Assembly (NCBI GenBank): GCA_964393615.1
Contig: CAYMUR010000028.1
Coordinates: 1-51,674, forward strand
DNA: 51,674 nucleotides
Source: CAYMUR01 sp964393615
GTDB lineage: Bacteria > Planctomycetota > Planctomycetia > Pirellulales > Pirellulaceae
Direction of reading: 5' to 3'
Part shown: piece by piece, positions 1-9,243 of the stretch
Layout of the letters: every line of letters begins with the position of its first letter
Numbering within the stretch: the first letter of the stretch is position 1
Translations under genes and position numbers: made by a program
The notes under the pieces: generated by a model
Database searches by the model: none
What the model was told of the DNA's origin: nothing
Seen by the model: only the letters and a program-made list of their open reading frames with translations

Positions 1-1
1 G

Positions 2-2365
2 ATCTGTGACTTTGGCCCAGGAGCCGGTAAGCATGGTGGTCAGATCGTGGCTCGTGGGACGCCCGATCAAATTCATCGTCGGCGTGGCTCCGTGACTGGC
101 CCCTACCTGTCGGGTAAGAAATCTATTCTGGTTCCAACGAATCGTAGGATGTCCAGTGTTGACCCACTAGTAGTCACTTCGGCAACCAAGCCCATTCGAG
201 GAGCAGCAGGTCGGTCCAGTCGCGCAAGCACGCGAAAAAAACAAGATCTTCCGGGAAAGAACCACAGGCCTCAACCAGAATGGCTCGAAATCATAGGAGC
301 TTGTCATAACAATCTGCAGAATATTGACGTTCGTTTTCCGCTTGCGACGTTGACGGCAATTACTGGTGTTAGCGGTAGCGGTAAGAGTTCACTCATTGAT
401 GATATCCTTTTCAATTCCTTGGCCCGCCGGCTGCACCGGGCGAAGTTGACACCAGGTTTGCATAAGGAAATTCGTGGGACCGAACACATCAATAAAGTCA
501 TTCGTGTTGATCAGCAAGCATTGGGAAATTCTCCCAGTTCAAATCCGGCAACTTATACCGGTGTATTTGAAACGATTCGGCAGCTATTCGGGCAATTACC
601 AGAAGCCAAACTGCGCGGCTATACTCCACGTCGCTTTAGTTTCAACGTGACCGGTGGACGTTGTGATGCATGTGATGGTAACGGCCAGATCTGTATCGAA
701 ATGCATTTTTTGCCCGATGTATGGGTGGAATGCGATACGTGTCGTGGTCAACGATATAATCCGGAAACACTTTCGATATTGTATCGTGGCCGAAATATAT
801 TTGACGTTCTCAACATGCCGTGTGCCGAAGCTTTGGAATTGTTCGAAAATATTCCGAAGATCCGGCGAATTTTACAGACTTTGTGTGATGTTGGCCTGGA
901 TTATCTAAGCCTTGGTCAGGCGGCTCCTACCCTGTCTGGTGGTGAAGCACAGCGAGTGAAACTAGCCGCAGAGTTATCGCGACCTGACACAGGGCGGACG
1001 CTGTATTTGTTGGACGAGCCAACTACCGGTTTGCATTTTGACGATCTACAAAAACTATTAGGTGTCATGCACCGACTGGTCGACCTTGGTAATACGGTTG
1101 TTGTCGTCGAACACAATCTTGACATTATCAAATCTGCTGATTGGGTGATCGACATCGGGCCAGAAGCGGGGGAACAGGGAGGTGTGGTCGTTGCCGCTGG
1201 GACACCCGAAGACATTGTTGCCCAAGCCTCACGTGTTGCCAAACAGATGTCGCGCCGTAAATCGACTTCGTCCAAGCGACCGCAAAAACGGTCAGAATAT
1301 CCATCATTGACAGGCGCAGTATTGGCTGACGTGCTTCGGGCTGGGCCGTACGCTGAACGTAAGTCTTTCGATTTTGTAAAAGCCGATGTTGAGCGCGACG
1401 GGGATCTTGAGATTTCTGATGTCGGCAATGAACAAAAGATGCCTTGGGAAGTCGACGGACGACGCTGGCATACCGAAAAATGCGTGGGACGGGATGGCAA
1501 GCGATGCCGTTGGGACGGCCGAATTGTGGAGCGTGTGGTGGATCGGATTCACGAATTAGGTGAATTCAGCTCGACGGACTGGAATTCACGCGGGGTGATT
1601 GAAATTGCAGCTGCCAGAAAAAAAGATGGCTGGTTTTTTCATGCATTGACTGGCGAGTCTTGGCTGCTGAAGATGAAATTTCGTGTCCAAAAGAATACTT
1701 TTCGCCGGGATACGCTGCAAGCAGATCTGCAGCTGAAGTCACTCAATGAGATTGAGGAATTACCGATCTATGGCAACGAACCACGAGTGCAGTGTAAGAA
1801 TTTACGTGGTCCCTGGCAGGAAGTACAAATCCAGGCACACTCACTAGAGGAAATGGATAGGCCTGAGTTCTGGCATTTTATTGAGCAGGCCGTCAAAGGG
1901 TTTCAACGCTGGACGGACCGCGCGGCGGAAAAACCGGAAGACGTGATGCCCTGGAAAAAACTGGGACAACGCTGGCATTGGTCACGCAAAGGTTTTCCAC
2001 CTGGCAAGCGGGTTCAGTGGGAATTGGACCTGCTTGAGCAGTTATGCGAAATCCTCCACGAAACTGCACCAGATGGCCAGTTTTTATGGGGGAATCAACA
2101 AGTGGTGCATTTGGTCGTTCCGGGGCAAAGGGAGCCATGGGCCAGTGTTTTTACGAAGCGTTTAGCTTCTGTCGACCTGGCGCTCACTGGTCCCAAAGGG
2201 AGACATGCTTTAGGTCAAATTGCTGACCTGGGCCGTGCTGTGGAACTTGATACTTCACCAGAAAACCGCGATGTGATCAAATTGCGATTTCAGTCAGTAG
2301 ACGATTTGCAACATACCAAGTTTTCCAAGTTTCTGGCGGAGCACTTGTTGAGCCTGCAGGCATAA
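2..2365 (+). CDS. uvrA: UvrA, excinuclease ABC subunit A, 3' part, with long C-terminal extension
   Basis: DNA-damage recognition ATPase of nucleotide excision repair; it loads UvrB at lesions in the cytoplasm. The reading frame is open from base 2 and enters the window near the end of the first ABC domain (GAGKHGGQIVARGTP), so the 5' part lies outside; the GTG at 47 is internal. Counting from that GTG: end of ABC I and linker 1-78, ABC II 79-395 with Walker A GVSGSGKSS (~107-115), a Cys4 zinc module (C206, C209, C229, C232), signature LSGGEAQRVKLA (~296-307) and Walker B YLLDEPTTGLH (~320-330). Ordinary UvrA ends shortly after this. Here about 340 further residues follow, rich in W, R and K, with no motif I can name. 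That tail is in frame and at the same codon character, so it appears to be a true fused domain. I recall long UvrA proteins from planctomycetes. Identity is very sure; the tail's role is unknown. Confidence 0.95.
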   Translation: MCDFGPGAGKHGGQIVARGTPDQIHRRRGSVTGPYLSGKKSILVPTNRRMSSVDPLVVTSATKPIRGAAGRSSRASTRKKQDLPGKNHRPQPEWLEIIGACHNNLQNIDVRFPLATLTAITGVSGSGKSSLIDDILFNSLARRLHRAKLTPGLHKEIRGTEHINKVIRVDQQALGNSPSSNPATYTGVFETIRQLFGQLPEAKLRGYTPRRFSFNVTGGRCDACDGNGQICIEMHFLPDVWVECDTCRGQRYNPETLSILYRGRNIFDVLNMPCAEALELFENIPKIRRILQTLCDVGLDYLSLGQAAPTLSGGEAQRVKLAAELSRPDTGRTLYLLDEPTTGLHFDDLQKLLGVMHRLVDLGNTVVVVEHNLDIIKSADWVIDIGPEAGEQGGVVVAAGTPEDIVAQASRVAKQMSRRKSTSSKRPQKRSEYPSLTGAVLADVLRAGPYAERKSFDFVKADVERDGDLEISDVGNEQKMPWEVDGRRWHTEKCVGRDGKRCRWDGRIVERVVDRIHELGEFSSTDWNSRGVIEIAAARKKDGWFFHALTGESWLLKMKFRVQKNTFRRDTLQADLQLKSLNEIEELPIYGNEPRVQCKNLRGPWQEVQIQAHSLEEMDRPEFWHFIEQAVKGFQRWTDRAAEKPEDVMPWKKLGQRWHWSRKGFPPGKRVQWELDLLEQLCEILHETAPDGQFLWGNQQVVHLVVPGQREPWASVFTKRLASVDLALTGPKGRHALGQIADLGRAVELDTSPENRDVIKLRFQSVDDLQHTKFSKFLAEHLLSLQA

Positions 2366-2639
2366 TGAAAGTTCCTGTCGAAAAACATTTCTACGATAAG
2401 GCGCCATTTTCTCATGGGGCATGCTAAGCTGTTCAATTGGATGTGTTTGTCTCATGCGGTGTGACGAAATCCTGTTTACCCTGAGAATGGTAAACCTACG
2501 CAGAAGACTTGTTCAGTTTACGAGAGACTGGCTTGATTTTGTGTTGAATCCTGAGTCCACGTAAAGCAATGTCGCTGTCGAACGTTAAGTGTGGAGAAGC
2601 GAAAGGTATTGGTCGTAATCTACTCTAGTGTATTGTGTC
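2366..2639. other. Gap between convergent uvrA and fxsA
   Basis: About 270 bases lie between the 3' ends of two convergent genes. I see no convincing reading frame, RNA gene or strong hairpin with a T run. Confidence 0.5.
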
Positions 2640-3119
2640 TTACGGTTCTTCGTCATGTTTGACAACATAGGAATCGATGACTTTGTCTTGTGGTCGTACA
2701 CGGTCTGCCGAATAACTGTGAACTTTGATCTGATCACGAAACCGAGCTATGATTATCCGTTGATAGAAACGGCGACAAACGGGGAACAATAAGGATAAGC
2801 CAAACAGGTCGGTCAGTACGCCGGGCGTCAATAATAAGGCTCCGGCAACAAAAATCATTGCGGCATCCACCAGAGAGTTTGTGGGCATCTGACCGGCAGC
2901 TAACTCTTGCCGAATACGCTGATAAGTTTGCCAGCCTTGTCGACGCGCAAGTCCAGCCCCGACGACACCAGTCACGATCACCAATGCGATGGTAAACGGC
3001 AAACTGGTGTAATTGGCGAGTTGCATTAGCAGCACCAATTCGACCAGCGGCACTGAAATAAACAAAACCAGTAGGCGTCCCAGCATCGCGGCGCTCAATC
3101 CGAGTGCAAGTCCAGTCAT
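2640..3119 (-). CDS. fxsA: FxsA family membrane protein
   Basis: Small inner-membrane protein of the FxsA family, named for the E. coli protein whose overproduction relieves F-exclusion of phage T7; its normal function is not known. The 159 residues have the usual family layout: an N-terminal hydrophobic segment with the P-x-x-E pair (VPLVELVLLMQ, ~24-34), a second membrane segment (~38-56), the GLARRQGW turn, then AAMIFVAGALLLTPGVLTD (~85-103) with the family's LLLxPGxxTD motif and a polar tail. An internal ATG at residue 12 (MLGRL) is an equally possible start. It is transcribed away from the TPR gene region and is probably its own unit. The family call is firm. Confidence 0.85.
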   Translation of the reverse strand: MTGLALGLSAAMLGRLLVLFISVPLVELVLLMQLANYTSLPFTIALVIVTGVVGAGLARRQGWQTYQRIRQELAAGQMPTNSLVDAAMIFVAGALLLTPGVLTDLFGLSLLFPVCRRFYQRIIIARFRDQIKVHSYSADRVRPQDKVIDSYVVKHDEEP

Positions 3120-3300
3120 ACAATCCAGGCACCGTTACCTGGAGTTGTGACTATTCTCGTTTTACCGCTATGGGATGACAACCGTACTAGACGGATTTCT
3201 CTGTATCGGTTGCGTTACGATTCTCGTTCGATTGGTCCAGAAGAGGACAACACAGGGACGATTGTCGAAATATCAAATCTGGGAAGGCCAATACCCAAAT

Positions 3301-5232
3301 TTACTTATCGGTTGTTTCAGGCAAGTTTTTTTGGGCTGCCGTGGTCCCTTCGATTTGGTTTCTTGGTTCGTCAGCACTTGTTGTTTCCGCCAAGTGTTTT
3401 TGGGCAGCCTTGGACATTAATTCATTAAATCGTTTAGCTTGCTCATCATCACCGATTTGCTGGTACATGTGGGCCAAGTTGCTATAGGGTATTTCGAGTG
3501 AGGTTTGTAGTAGAATTTTGTTTTCCAGAGCGTCTTCAATGAAACGAACACCGAATTGTGTTAGCTCGATAGCTCTGCTGCGTTCTCGAAGTTCCCAGTA
3601 CGAAACACCCATGCTGACAAACCACTCGCCCATTTGACCTTCCCAATAAGACCGAATGGTCAGATGTGGTTTTTCTAAAAGTGCAGTCGCTTTTTCGTAC
3701 CATTGAATGGCACTTGTGTGGTCTTCGAGTAACACGGCATAGACAGATCCCATACGGAAGTAGGCTTCTCCCAGTAACAGGGAGTATTCCGGAGCATCTT
3801 GGTGGCTGGATGCTATGCTTTCGAAAATCGTGATTGCCTGTTCGCCATATTTCTTTGCCGATTCGGCTTGACCACGAGCGTGTTCGATGCGCAGTACATC
3901 CAACAAAGCCTTGCCTAATGTCCAAGAAATTTGATGTTTAAAGATTGGATCCGTTGCCGAGGTTTGCAATTTGTTCGCACGTCGAATAGTAGCATCGGCT
4001 ATCTTTACTGGGTTGACCTCGTGTCGAATACCAGTCAACGTTGCCAATGCTTCTTGGCTGACAGTCAACCGTAACAACGGGTCTCCTTGATCATGCGTGA
4101 TAAATTCTTCCGCGATGGTTGCCGCACGGTCGAGCCATTTGGGAACTGTTTCTTTTTTATTTTTCCAACCGCCAAAGGCTATTTCTTTAGCCACTGCAGC
4201 GTGCGCATCTACCAAGGTGGACTTGGCTGATCGTCGTATGGCAAATCGCTTGTCACTGACCAGCGGAGTTGCTATTTTAATGGCTTGCTGGTGGTAAGAC
4301 ATTGCTTCGTGGTAATTGGGATTGGGGCTGTGGAGGGTCATGTGTCCCCTAAGTAATAGGGCGACTGCCCGTGTGTGAGCGGGACAAGAATCCTTAGCAA
4401 GCACGAATTGTACATCTTCGCCACTGGCATCAAACTTGCCCAACACCATAGAAATGCGGGCTCGTGTTAGCCGATATTCTAAATTTTCTGTATCCAGTTC
4501 TACGGCCCGATGAACAGCACCAACTGCGTTGTTAAGTTCCTTGGAACGCAGGAATAGCTTGGCTTTTAGGTGATGTGCTGGGGCGTAGTCCGGTTCCAAG
4601 CCAATTGCTATTTCGAGATCGCGCAGGCCTTTCTCGTATTGATGCTCTGTGTCAGCAGCTACACGCAAAACAAATGGTTCTGCTGCGAGCGGCTCCAGAT
4701 ACATGTGAGCGACTTTTTGGTCTTTGTCATCCGGATGAAATCCGAATGTTACTCCTCGCTCCGGATAGGATACTCCTAAGAATTCTTCATTTTCGTCAAT
4801 GATAGCGACTGTTTGTAACCTGTTTAGTTGTAATTGTTCAGCGAGATCAGCATTCAGCATAGGACTGGCCAAATAAATCACCAGCGATAACACCTGTCCA
4901 TCGGAGACATTGACTTCGACTGATTTGAAGGGTTCGATGTCATAAATAAAGACTGTCACTTCGTTCTCGTGTAGCGTACTTTCTGGCGTTCCCCAATGCT
5001 TGGTTAGCTGATCGACTGTCGTAACGCCGGCTTCAATTCCCTTAAAAACCAAGGCACGAAGTTCGGTGTGGTCAGCAGCACCAGTACCATCTGGTGTGGT
5101 GACTGTTGCTCCTTGGGTGTCAGCGGCTGTTGGTTCGGCCCCAACGTTGACCGAAAAGCTTAGCACGGCAACAAACATCAAGGTGAGACTTTGAAATTGT
5201 GTTTTCGACATCATGGATTTCTGTAAACTCAT
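3301..5232 (-). CDS. Secreted/periplasmic tetratricopeptide-repeat protein
   Basis: The frame is open further upstream, but the ATG at 5232 has a strong GGAGG about 8 bases before it and begins a signal peptide (MSLQKSMMSKTQFQSLTLMF, then a hydrophobic run to VGA), so I start it there: 643 residues. After the signal, residues ~50-170 form a globular part with alternating charged and hydrophobic strands that resembles planctomycete N-terminal modules before TPRs. From ~190 on there are TPR-like helices (for example DLEIAIGLEPDYAPAHHLKA, NNAVGAVHRAVELDTENLEY). The last ~35 residues carry a duplicated peptide (AAQKHLAETT / AAQKNLPETT), encoded by a 34-bp imperfect direct repeat at 3311-3344 and 3380-3413. 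TPR proteins mediate protein contacts; the partner is unknown. Nothing in the neighbourhood fixes a pathway. Confidence 0.8.
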   Translation of the reverse strand: MSLQKSMMSKTQFQSLTLMFVAVLSFSVNVGAEPTAADTQGATVTTPDGTGAADHTELRALVFKGIEAGVTTVDQLTKHWGTPESTLHENEVTVFIYDIEPFKSVEVNVSDGQVLSLVIYLASPMLNADLAEQLQLNRLQTVAIIDENEEFLGVSYPERGVTFGFHPDDKDQKVAHMYLEPLAAEPFVLRVAADTEHQYEKGLRDLEIAIGLEPDYAPAHHLKAKLFLRSKELNNAVGAVHRAVELDTENLEYRLTRARISMVLGKFDASGEDVQFVLAKDSCPAHTRAVALLLRGHMTLHSPNPNYHEAMSYHQQAIKIATPLVSDKRFAIRRSAKSTLVDAHAAVAKEIAFGGWKNKKETVPKWLDRAATIAEEFITHDQGDPLLRLTVSQEALATLTGIRHEVNPVKIADATIRRANKLQTSATDPIFKHQISWTLGKALLDVLRIEHARGQAESAKKYGEQAITIFESIASSHQDAPEYSLLLGEAYFRMGSVYAVLLEDHTSAIQWYEKATALLEKPHLTIRSYWEGQMGEWFVSMGVSYWELRERSRAIELTQFGVRFIEDALENKILLQTSLEIPYSNLAHMYQQIGDDEQAKRFNELMSKAAQKHLAETTSADEPRNQIEGTTAAQKNLPETTDK

Positions 5233-5610
5233 AAACGTGTTCCTCCCTGAAAACGCAGATATGCATATTGCATGTATTTTCTGGTTAGCATGGTGCGAGG
5301 GATGACTAGGGGCCGCGCACAACAAGTGATAATCATACGACTGTCCTCGGTGCGCATGCCAGAGCGATATGAATAAAAAACAACATTCAGTAGCGTTATT
5401 CACAATTGCTGTCTTGGATAGTGCCGCTAGCTGTCGCTGATCTACAGCACCGGCTAGCTTTGATTGCAGGTTGCCAATAACGCCGAATGTTGGAGCAGCA
5501 GCCCAACGTCATGTATCTAGCATGCCATGAAGGCAAATTGATTTTCAATTCTTAGAATTTTCGGATTTTACAACTCGGCGATGCCAGCATGCTGGATATT
5601 GCATTTTGAA
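5233..5610. other. Gap upstream of the TPR gene
   Basis: About 380 bases between the mnmE-like stop and the TPR-gene start. It should hold the TPR-gene promoter on the minus strand. The only clear signal is the GGAGG ribosome-binding site just before 5232. I see no RNA gene or repeat. Confidence 0.5.
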
Positions 5611-6771
5611 TCACCGTATTAAGTCCGATAGTGCTGTAATGGCCAAATCACTTTGCCTGTTTAGAACCCATTGTTTTGCTTGGGCTATAGTGGTGACTTG
5701 GTTCTTCAGCAGTGGAACGGCTGCGCCCTGGGGCGGTATGACGGGAACCAACTGTTGGACAACTAGGCGTAAAAGCGGACCAATACCATCACCCTGCATG
5801 GCTGACGTCGTATGCTGGATGTTGTCATACTGCTCCAACGCGGGAACGGATCCGCATAGATCGATCTTATTGTGGACAATGATCGCTCGAGGGTATTTCG
5901 TACACCAACTGTCAAATTGTGGCTGCCATGGTTGAGAAGTATCGAAAACTAGCAGCAACAAGTCGGCTGTTTCCATTTGCTCCATGGCAAGCTGAATGCT
6001 GGCCAGTTCCAACAGATTGGTATTCTCATGGATACCGGCAGTATCCAGTAATTGGACGGGCCATCCCTCAAAAGCTGTTTCTGATGTCAACAAGTCACGG
6101 GTGGTGCCAGGCTGGTTGGAGACGATGGCTCGTTCAAATCCCAAAATTGCGTTGATGAGGCTGCTTTTGCCAGCATTGGGTGGCCCGGCCACGGCAACAT
6201 GCCAGGGACGCATCAGGCTTCGACCCGCGCCAGCATAAGTTTCTAGTAGGTTCAGTCGGCTCAGTACTTGGTTAGTTGCTCCGGTGTGAATCAAATTAAC
6301 AATTTCAGTCAGCTCCCGGTCGAGGGCACCATTTAGTTGGTCAAGTAAAATGCGGGCGGTTCTTTCTGTGCGAGCCGATGCTAAAGCGATTCGGGCGGCT
6401 GCTTTCGTGCCGTTGGCATATTGGGCAGGGGTCCAATCTCGCCAATCGCGGATCTGACCACCCTGGTCCTGTAATGACTCGATGATCATGGTTTGCGACG
6501 TCAGACCACCATGCGAGTGGATTTCAACTTTGTCGGTTCCCCTCCGGCAGACAACCACGTCTTCGTTCCCTAAACCGTCACGACATTGCCAACTTCCATA
6601 GACAATTCGGTCCAGTGGGATTTGCTCGAGCATTTGGCATGAGGTACTCTGAAAAAACTTTTGCACGAGAGAAACGGCGTCAGTACCTTCCACCCGCAAG
6701 GTGGCGACAGCACCACGTCCTTGCGGTGTGAGTGGTATGATATGGCAATCAGCCGGAAAACGAATGTTCAT
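5611..6771 (-). CDS. MnmE/TrmE-like GTPase lacking the C-terminal Cys motif
   Basis: Relative of the tRNA-modifying GTPase MnmE, which with MnmG makes the 5-carboxymethylaminomethyl group on wobble uridine. Residues ~10-115 resemble the tetrahydrofolate-binding head (PLTPQGRGAVATLRV, VEIHSHGG), followed by helices, then a complete G domain: G1 AGPPNAGKSSL (~195-205), G2 TTRD (~223), G3 DTAG (~243), G4 NKID (~301), G5-like SAMQG (~323). The 386 residues end at ALSDLIR. Canonical MnmE is about 450 and ends in a C-(I/L/V)-G-K motif whose Cys is needed for modification; I cannot find it. The head is also divergent (NGTKAA where MnmE has NGKLDL). The start is ATG at 6771, sharing one base with the coaX stop (TGATG), so translation is probably coupled. 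It may be a specialised paralogue rather than the housekeeping enzyme. Confidence 0.8.
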   Translation of the reverse strand: MNIRFPADCHIIPLTPQGRGAVATLRVEGTDAVSLVQKFFQSTSCQMLEQIPLDRIVYGSWQCRDGLGNEDVVVCRRGTDKVEIHSHGGLTSQTMIIESLQDQGGQIRDWRDWTPAQYANGTKAAARIALASARTERTARILLDQLNGALDRELTEIVNLIHTGATNQVLSRLNLLETYAGAGRSLMRPWHVAVAGPPNAGKSSLINAILGFERAIVSNQPGTTRDLLTSETAFEGWPVQLLDTAGIHENTNLLELASIQLAMEQMETADLLLLVFDTSQPWQPQFDSWCTKYPRAIIVHNKIDLCGSVPALEQYDNIQHTTSAMQGDGIGPLLRLVVQQLVPVIPPQGAAVPLLKNQVTTIAQAKQWVLNRQSDLAITALSDLIR

Positions 6772-7634
6772 CAAGATTCCGTGATTGGCTTTCGTTGATA
6801 TTGGATTAAAGCAATGCCCTTGAGAACCAGATTGGGATAGCTGACAGGTTTTAATTGCACCAAGGGGGCCAGCAACGTAGCGTCACCTCCAGCAAACACG
6901 ACGTCCGGTGATTTGTCAAAATTTTTTTCCATTTGCTGAATCAGAAACCTCAAGGCACCCACGGTACCCCATACCAGTCCGCTACGAATAGCGTCGTCAG
7001 TAGATTTGCCGATAGGAGACAAGGGACTGTTGTAAGCTCCCAGGGGTGTGGCCGATTTCGTATCCGGTGGCGAACCTTGCTCGCGAAATCGTAAAATCGG
7101 TCTTTCCTGTTGAATATCTGGTAATTGGTCAGTTCGAAAGTGCAACGCTTCGGCTGCCATCGCGAGTCCGGGTAATATTGCTCCTCCGAGAAACACACTG
7201 TCAGCGGATACGATGTCAACTGTAATCGCCGATCCGGCGTCTACTACGATGATGGCCCGGTCTTTGTGGCGAATTGCGTCAGCTGCTACGGCTGCCGCCA
7301 GACGGTCCATACCGATTCGATCTGGTTGATCCAGATCAATTTTCAATGAAACGTCCGTGTGACTTAATAAATGGTACTCATCGTTAGGCCGATGTATCTG
7401 GTGCCACTTCGCCAAATTTTGTTCGAGTGGTCGATTGACACTGCTGACAGCCCAATTTACCGGCGCTGCCGGTAGCCAGGAGTACAGTCGTTCGAAAGAA
7501 TTGTCTTCGCTACGCCACTCTTTGACCCGTTCTGGTACCATCCTACTGGACGTGGTCGTTACGTTAAACTCGCCTACTCGCAGTGAGGAGTTTCCGATGT
7601 CAACCGCGATCAAGGTAGGTTGGCTTGCTGGCAT
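6771..7634 (-). CDS. coaX: Type III pantothenate kinase
   Basis: Phosphorylates pantothenate with ATP, the first step of coenzyme A synthesis, in the cytoplasm. Visible family motifs are the phosphate-binding IAVDIGNSSLRVG (~9-21), the GMDRLAAAVAA segment (~108-118) with the catalytic Asp, VVDAGSAITVD (~130-140) and FLGGAILPG (~148-156), then the C-terminal GLVWGTVGALRFLI. At 287 residues it is slightly longer than the usual ~255, owing to a Pro/Ser-rich insertion around 175-215. It lies 41 bases after obg and overlaps the next gene by one base, so rpmA-obg-coaX-mnmE-like looks like one transcript. The assignment is secure. Confidence 0.92.
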   Translation of the reverse strand: MPASQPTLIAVDIGNSSLRVGEFNVTTTSSRMVPERVKEWRSEDNSFERLYSWLPAAPVNWAVSSVNRPLEQNLAKWHQIHRPNDEYHLLSHTDVSLKIDLDQPDRIGMDRLAAAVAADAIRHKDRAIIVVDAGSAITVDIVSADSVFLGGAILPGLAMAAEALHFRTDQLPDIQQERPILRFREQGSPPDTKSATPLGAYNSPLSPIGKSTDDAIRSGLVWGTVGALRFLIQQMEKNFDKSPDVVFAGGDATLLAPLVQLKPVSYPNLVLKGIALIQYQRKPITES

Positions 7635-7675
7635 GCTTTTGTTGTGTGACGACGATAGTAAGAAACGTCAAGCCG

Positions 7676-8677
7676 TTATTTCCCATCGTTGTGCTGGCTG
7701 AGGGCTGTAGCTATGGTGGACCGAAACTGATCGAGTCCCTGGCCGGTGACTGCAGAAAAGGATATGACTTCTTGGCCCAGTTGTTCAGACAACTGTTGAC
7801 GCACTTCGTCTGCTCCTGGCAGTTCTGCCTTGGTCACTGCCACGATCTCCAGGCGGTCCGCAAGTTGTTTGTTGAATTGAATGATCTCGTGGCGAATTGC
7901 CTTATAGTTGTCAAGTGGATCACTTGCATCGGTAGGAAGCGGTTCGACAAGGTGGACAAACAATCTGGTTCGCTCGATATGTCGTAGGAATTCGTGACCT
8001 AGTCCATGTCCTTGATGAGCACCTTGGATCAGTCCTGGTATATCCGCCAGAACGAAAGAACGATCCCGGTCGATTTTTACGAGGCCAAGGTTAGGAAATT
8101 TGGTGGTGAATGGGTAGTCGGCTATTTCTGGCCGTGCTCGAGAAAGACGACTGAGCAGGGTGCTTTTGCCAGCATTCGGCAAACCGATCAGACCTACATC
8201 AGCGATAACCTTAAGTTCCAGTTCAAGCCGACGAGATTCGCCTTTTTGGCCTAGTGTGAATTGGCGAGGCGCACGATTGGTGGATGATTTGAAATGCGCA
8301 TTGCCTCGACCACCCTTTCCCCCGGCCGCAGCGGTTAATTGATTTCCAGAACCAGTCAAATCTTTGAGGACAAATCCTTCACGACTGTCCTTGATCACTG
8401 TGCCAGGGGGCACCTTAATGGTTAAATCTTTACCGTTTTCCCCATGACGATTTGAGCCCTGGCCGTGTCCTCCTCGTGACGCATGCCACATTTTTCGATG
8501 TCCCAAGGCAGCTAAGCTATCAATACCTGCCTCAGCAACGATAATTACACTTCCGCCACGTCCACCATCCCCACCGTTTGGTCCACCCCTAGGGACATAA
8601 CGTTCCCGGCGAAAACTCAAACAACCATTTCCACCGGAACCGGCATGGACATCGATTGTGACGCGGTCGACAAACAT
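7676..8677 (-). CDS. obg: Obg family GTPase, ribosome assembly
   Basis: Essential GTPase that acts in late 50S subunit assembly and stress signalling. Start chosen at ATG 8677 (MFVDRVTIDV), the family's invariant beginning, although the frame is open 16 codons further. Residues 1-157 are the glycine-rich Obg fold (GGPNGGDGGRGGSV at ~31-44, GGKGGRGNAHFKSS at ~119-132). The G domain follows: G1 GLPNAGKSTL (~165-174), switch DYPFTTKFPNLG (~187-198), G3 ADIPG (~211-215). The G4 site reads VTKAEL at ~281-286 instead of (N/T)KxD, so the usual Asp is Glu. The protein ends at 333 without the extra C-terminal domain of Gram-positive Obg. It follows rpmA by about 155 bases, the standard rpmA-obg order. 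Confidence 0.94.
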   Translation of the reverse strand: MFVDRVTIDVHAGSGGNGCLSFRRERYVPRGGPNGGDGGRGGSVIIVAEAGIDSLAALGHRKMWHASRGGHGQGSNRHGENGKDLTIKVPPGTVIKDSREGFVLKDLTGSGNQLTAAAGGKGGRGNAHFKSSTNRAPRQFTLGQKGESRRLELELKVIADVGLIGLPNAGKSTLLSRLSRARPEIADYPFTTKFPNLGLVKIDRDRSFVLADIPGLIQGAHQGHGLGHEFLRHIERTRLFVHLVEPLPTDASDPLDNYKAIRHEIIQFNKQLADRLEIVAVTKAELPGADEVRQQLSEQLGQEVISFSAVTGQGLDQFRSTIATALSQHNDGK

Positions 8678-8832
8678 TACGGCAGCCAAGGGGGCAGATC
8701 TTGACTCGAAAATACAGTAAGACAACTTTGGGCGATGTTGGTGCCGGGAAGTCGTTTCGGTTTTGCCACCCTAGGTCAAGCATCGAGATCTGGTCCCGAC
8801 GTGAAAACCGAAATCTAACTACCGTTGACGCT

Positions 8833-9081
8833 TCAGTTGCCTGGATGAATATTCACACGACGACCTTTGCGGTCAAACATGACAACACCATCTAACAGTG
8901 CGAACAGTGTATAGTCTTTTCCTTGACCTACATTCAATCCAGGATGAAACCGATTACCGACTTGTCGCACTAGGATATTACCCGCACGGACTTGCTGTCC
9001 GCCAAATTTCTTCACACCTCGACGTTGAGCGTTCGAATCACGACCATTGCGACTGGAACCTTGTCCTTTTTTATGAGCCAT
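8833..9081 (-). CDS. rpmA: 50S ribosomal protein L27 (bL27)
   Basis: Ribosomal protein near the peptidyl-transferase centre. The start at ATG 9081 gives MAHKKGQGSSRNGRDSN, the classic L27 N-terminus, with GGAG six bases upstream; the open frame before it is noise. At 82 residues it is full length, with the RRGVKKFGGQ and AGNILVRQVGNRFHPG segments. Genes for L21 and L27 usually sit together; here the gene upstream of rpmA is an unrelated secreted protein, so rplU must be elsewhere. Downstream is obg. Function certain. Confidence 0.97.
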   Translation of the reverse strand: MAHKKGQGSSRNGRDSNAQRRGVKKFGGQQVRAGNILVRQVGNRFHPGLNVGQGKDYTLFALLDGVVMFDRKGRRVNIHPGN

Positions 9082-9243
9082 AAGGAACTCCGTATAAATA
9101 AATTGCTGCAGAGATCTATATTTCAAGTCGTAACACGACTTCTTGCCAGGTCTGATTGGAAGTCGGCAAAAATTATCTGGAAATGAGGGCGATGATACGC
9201 CTATTTGGTTGGCTTCTGGTTGCATCGCCCAGAAACTCTATTT

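Noticed and set aside
916..1500. 194-codon minus-strand gene inside uvrA
   Set aside because: It is antisense to the conserved ABC domain of uvrA; composition is that of a shadow frame.
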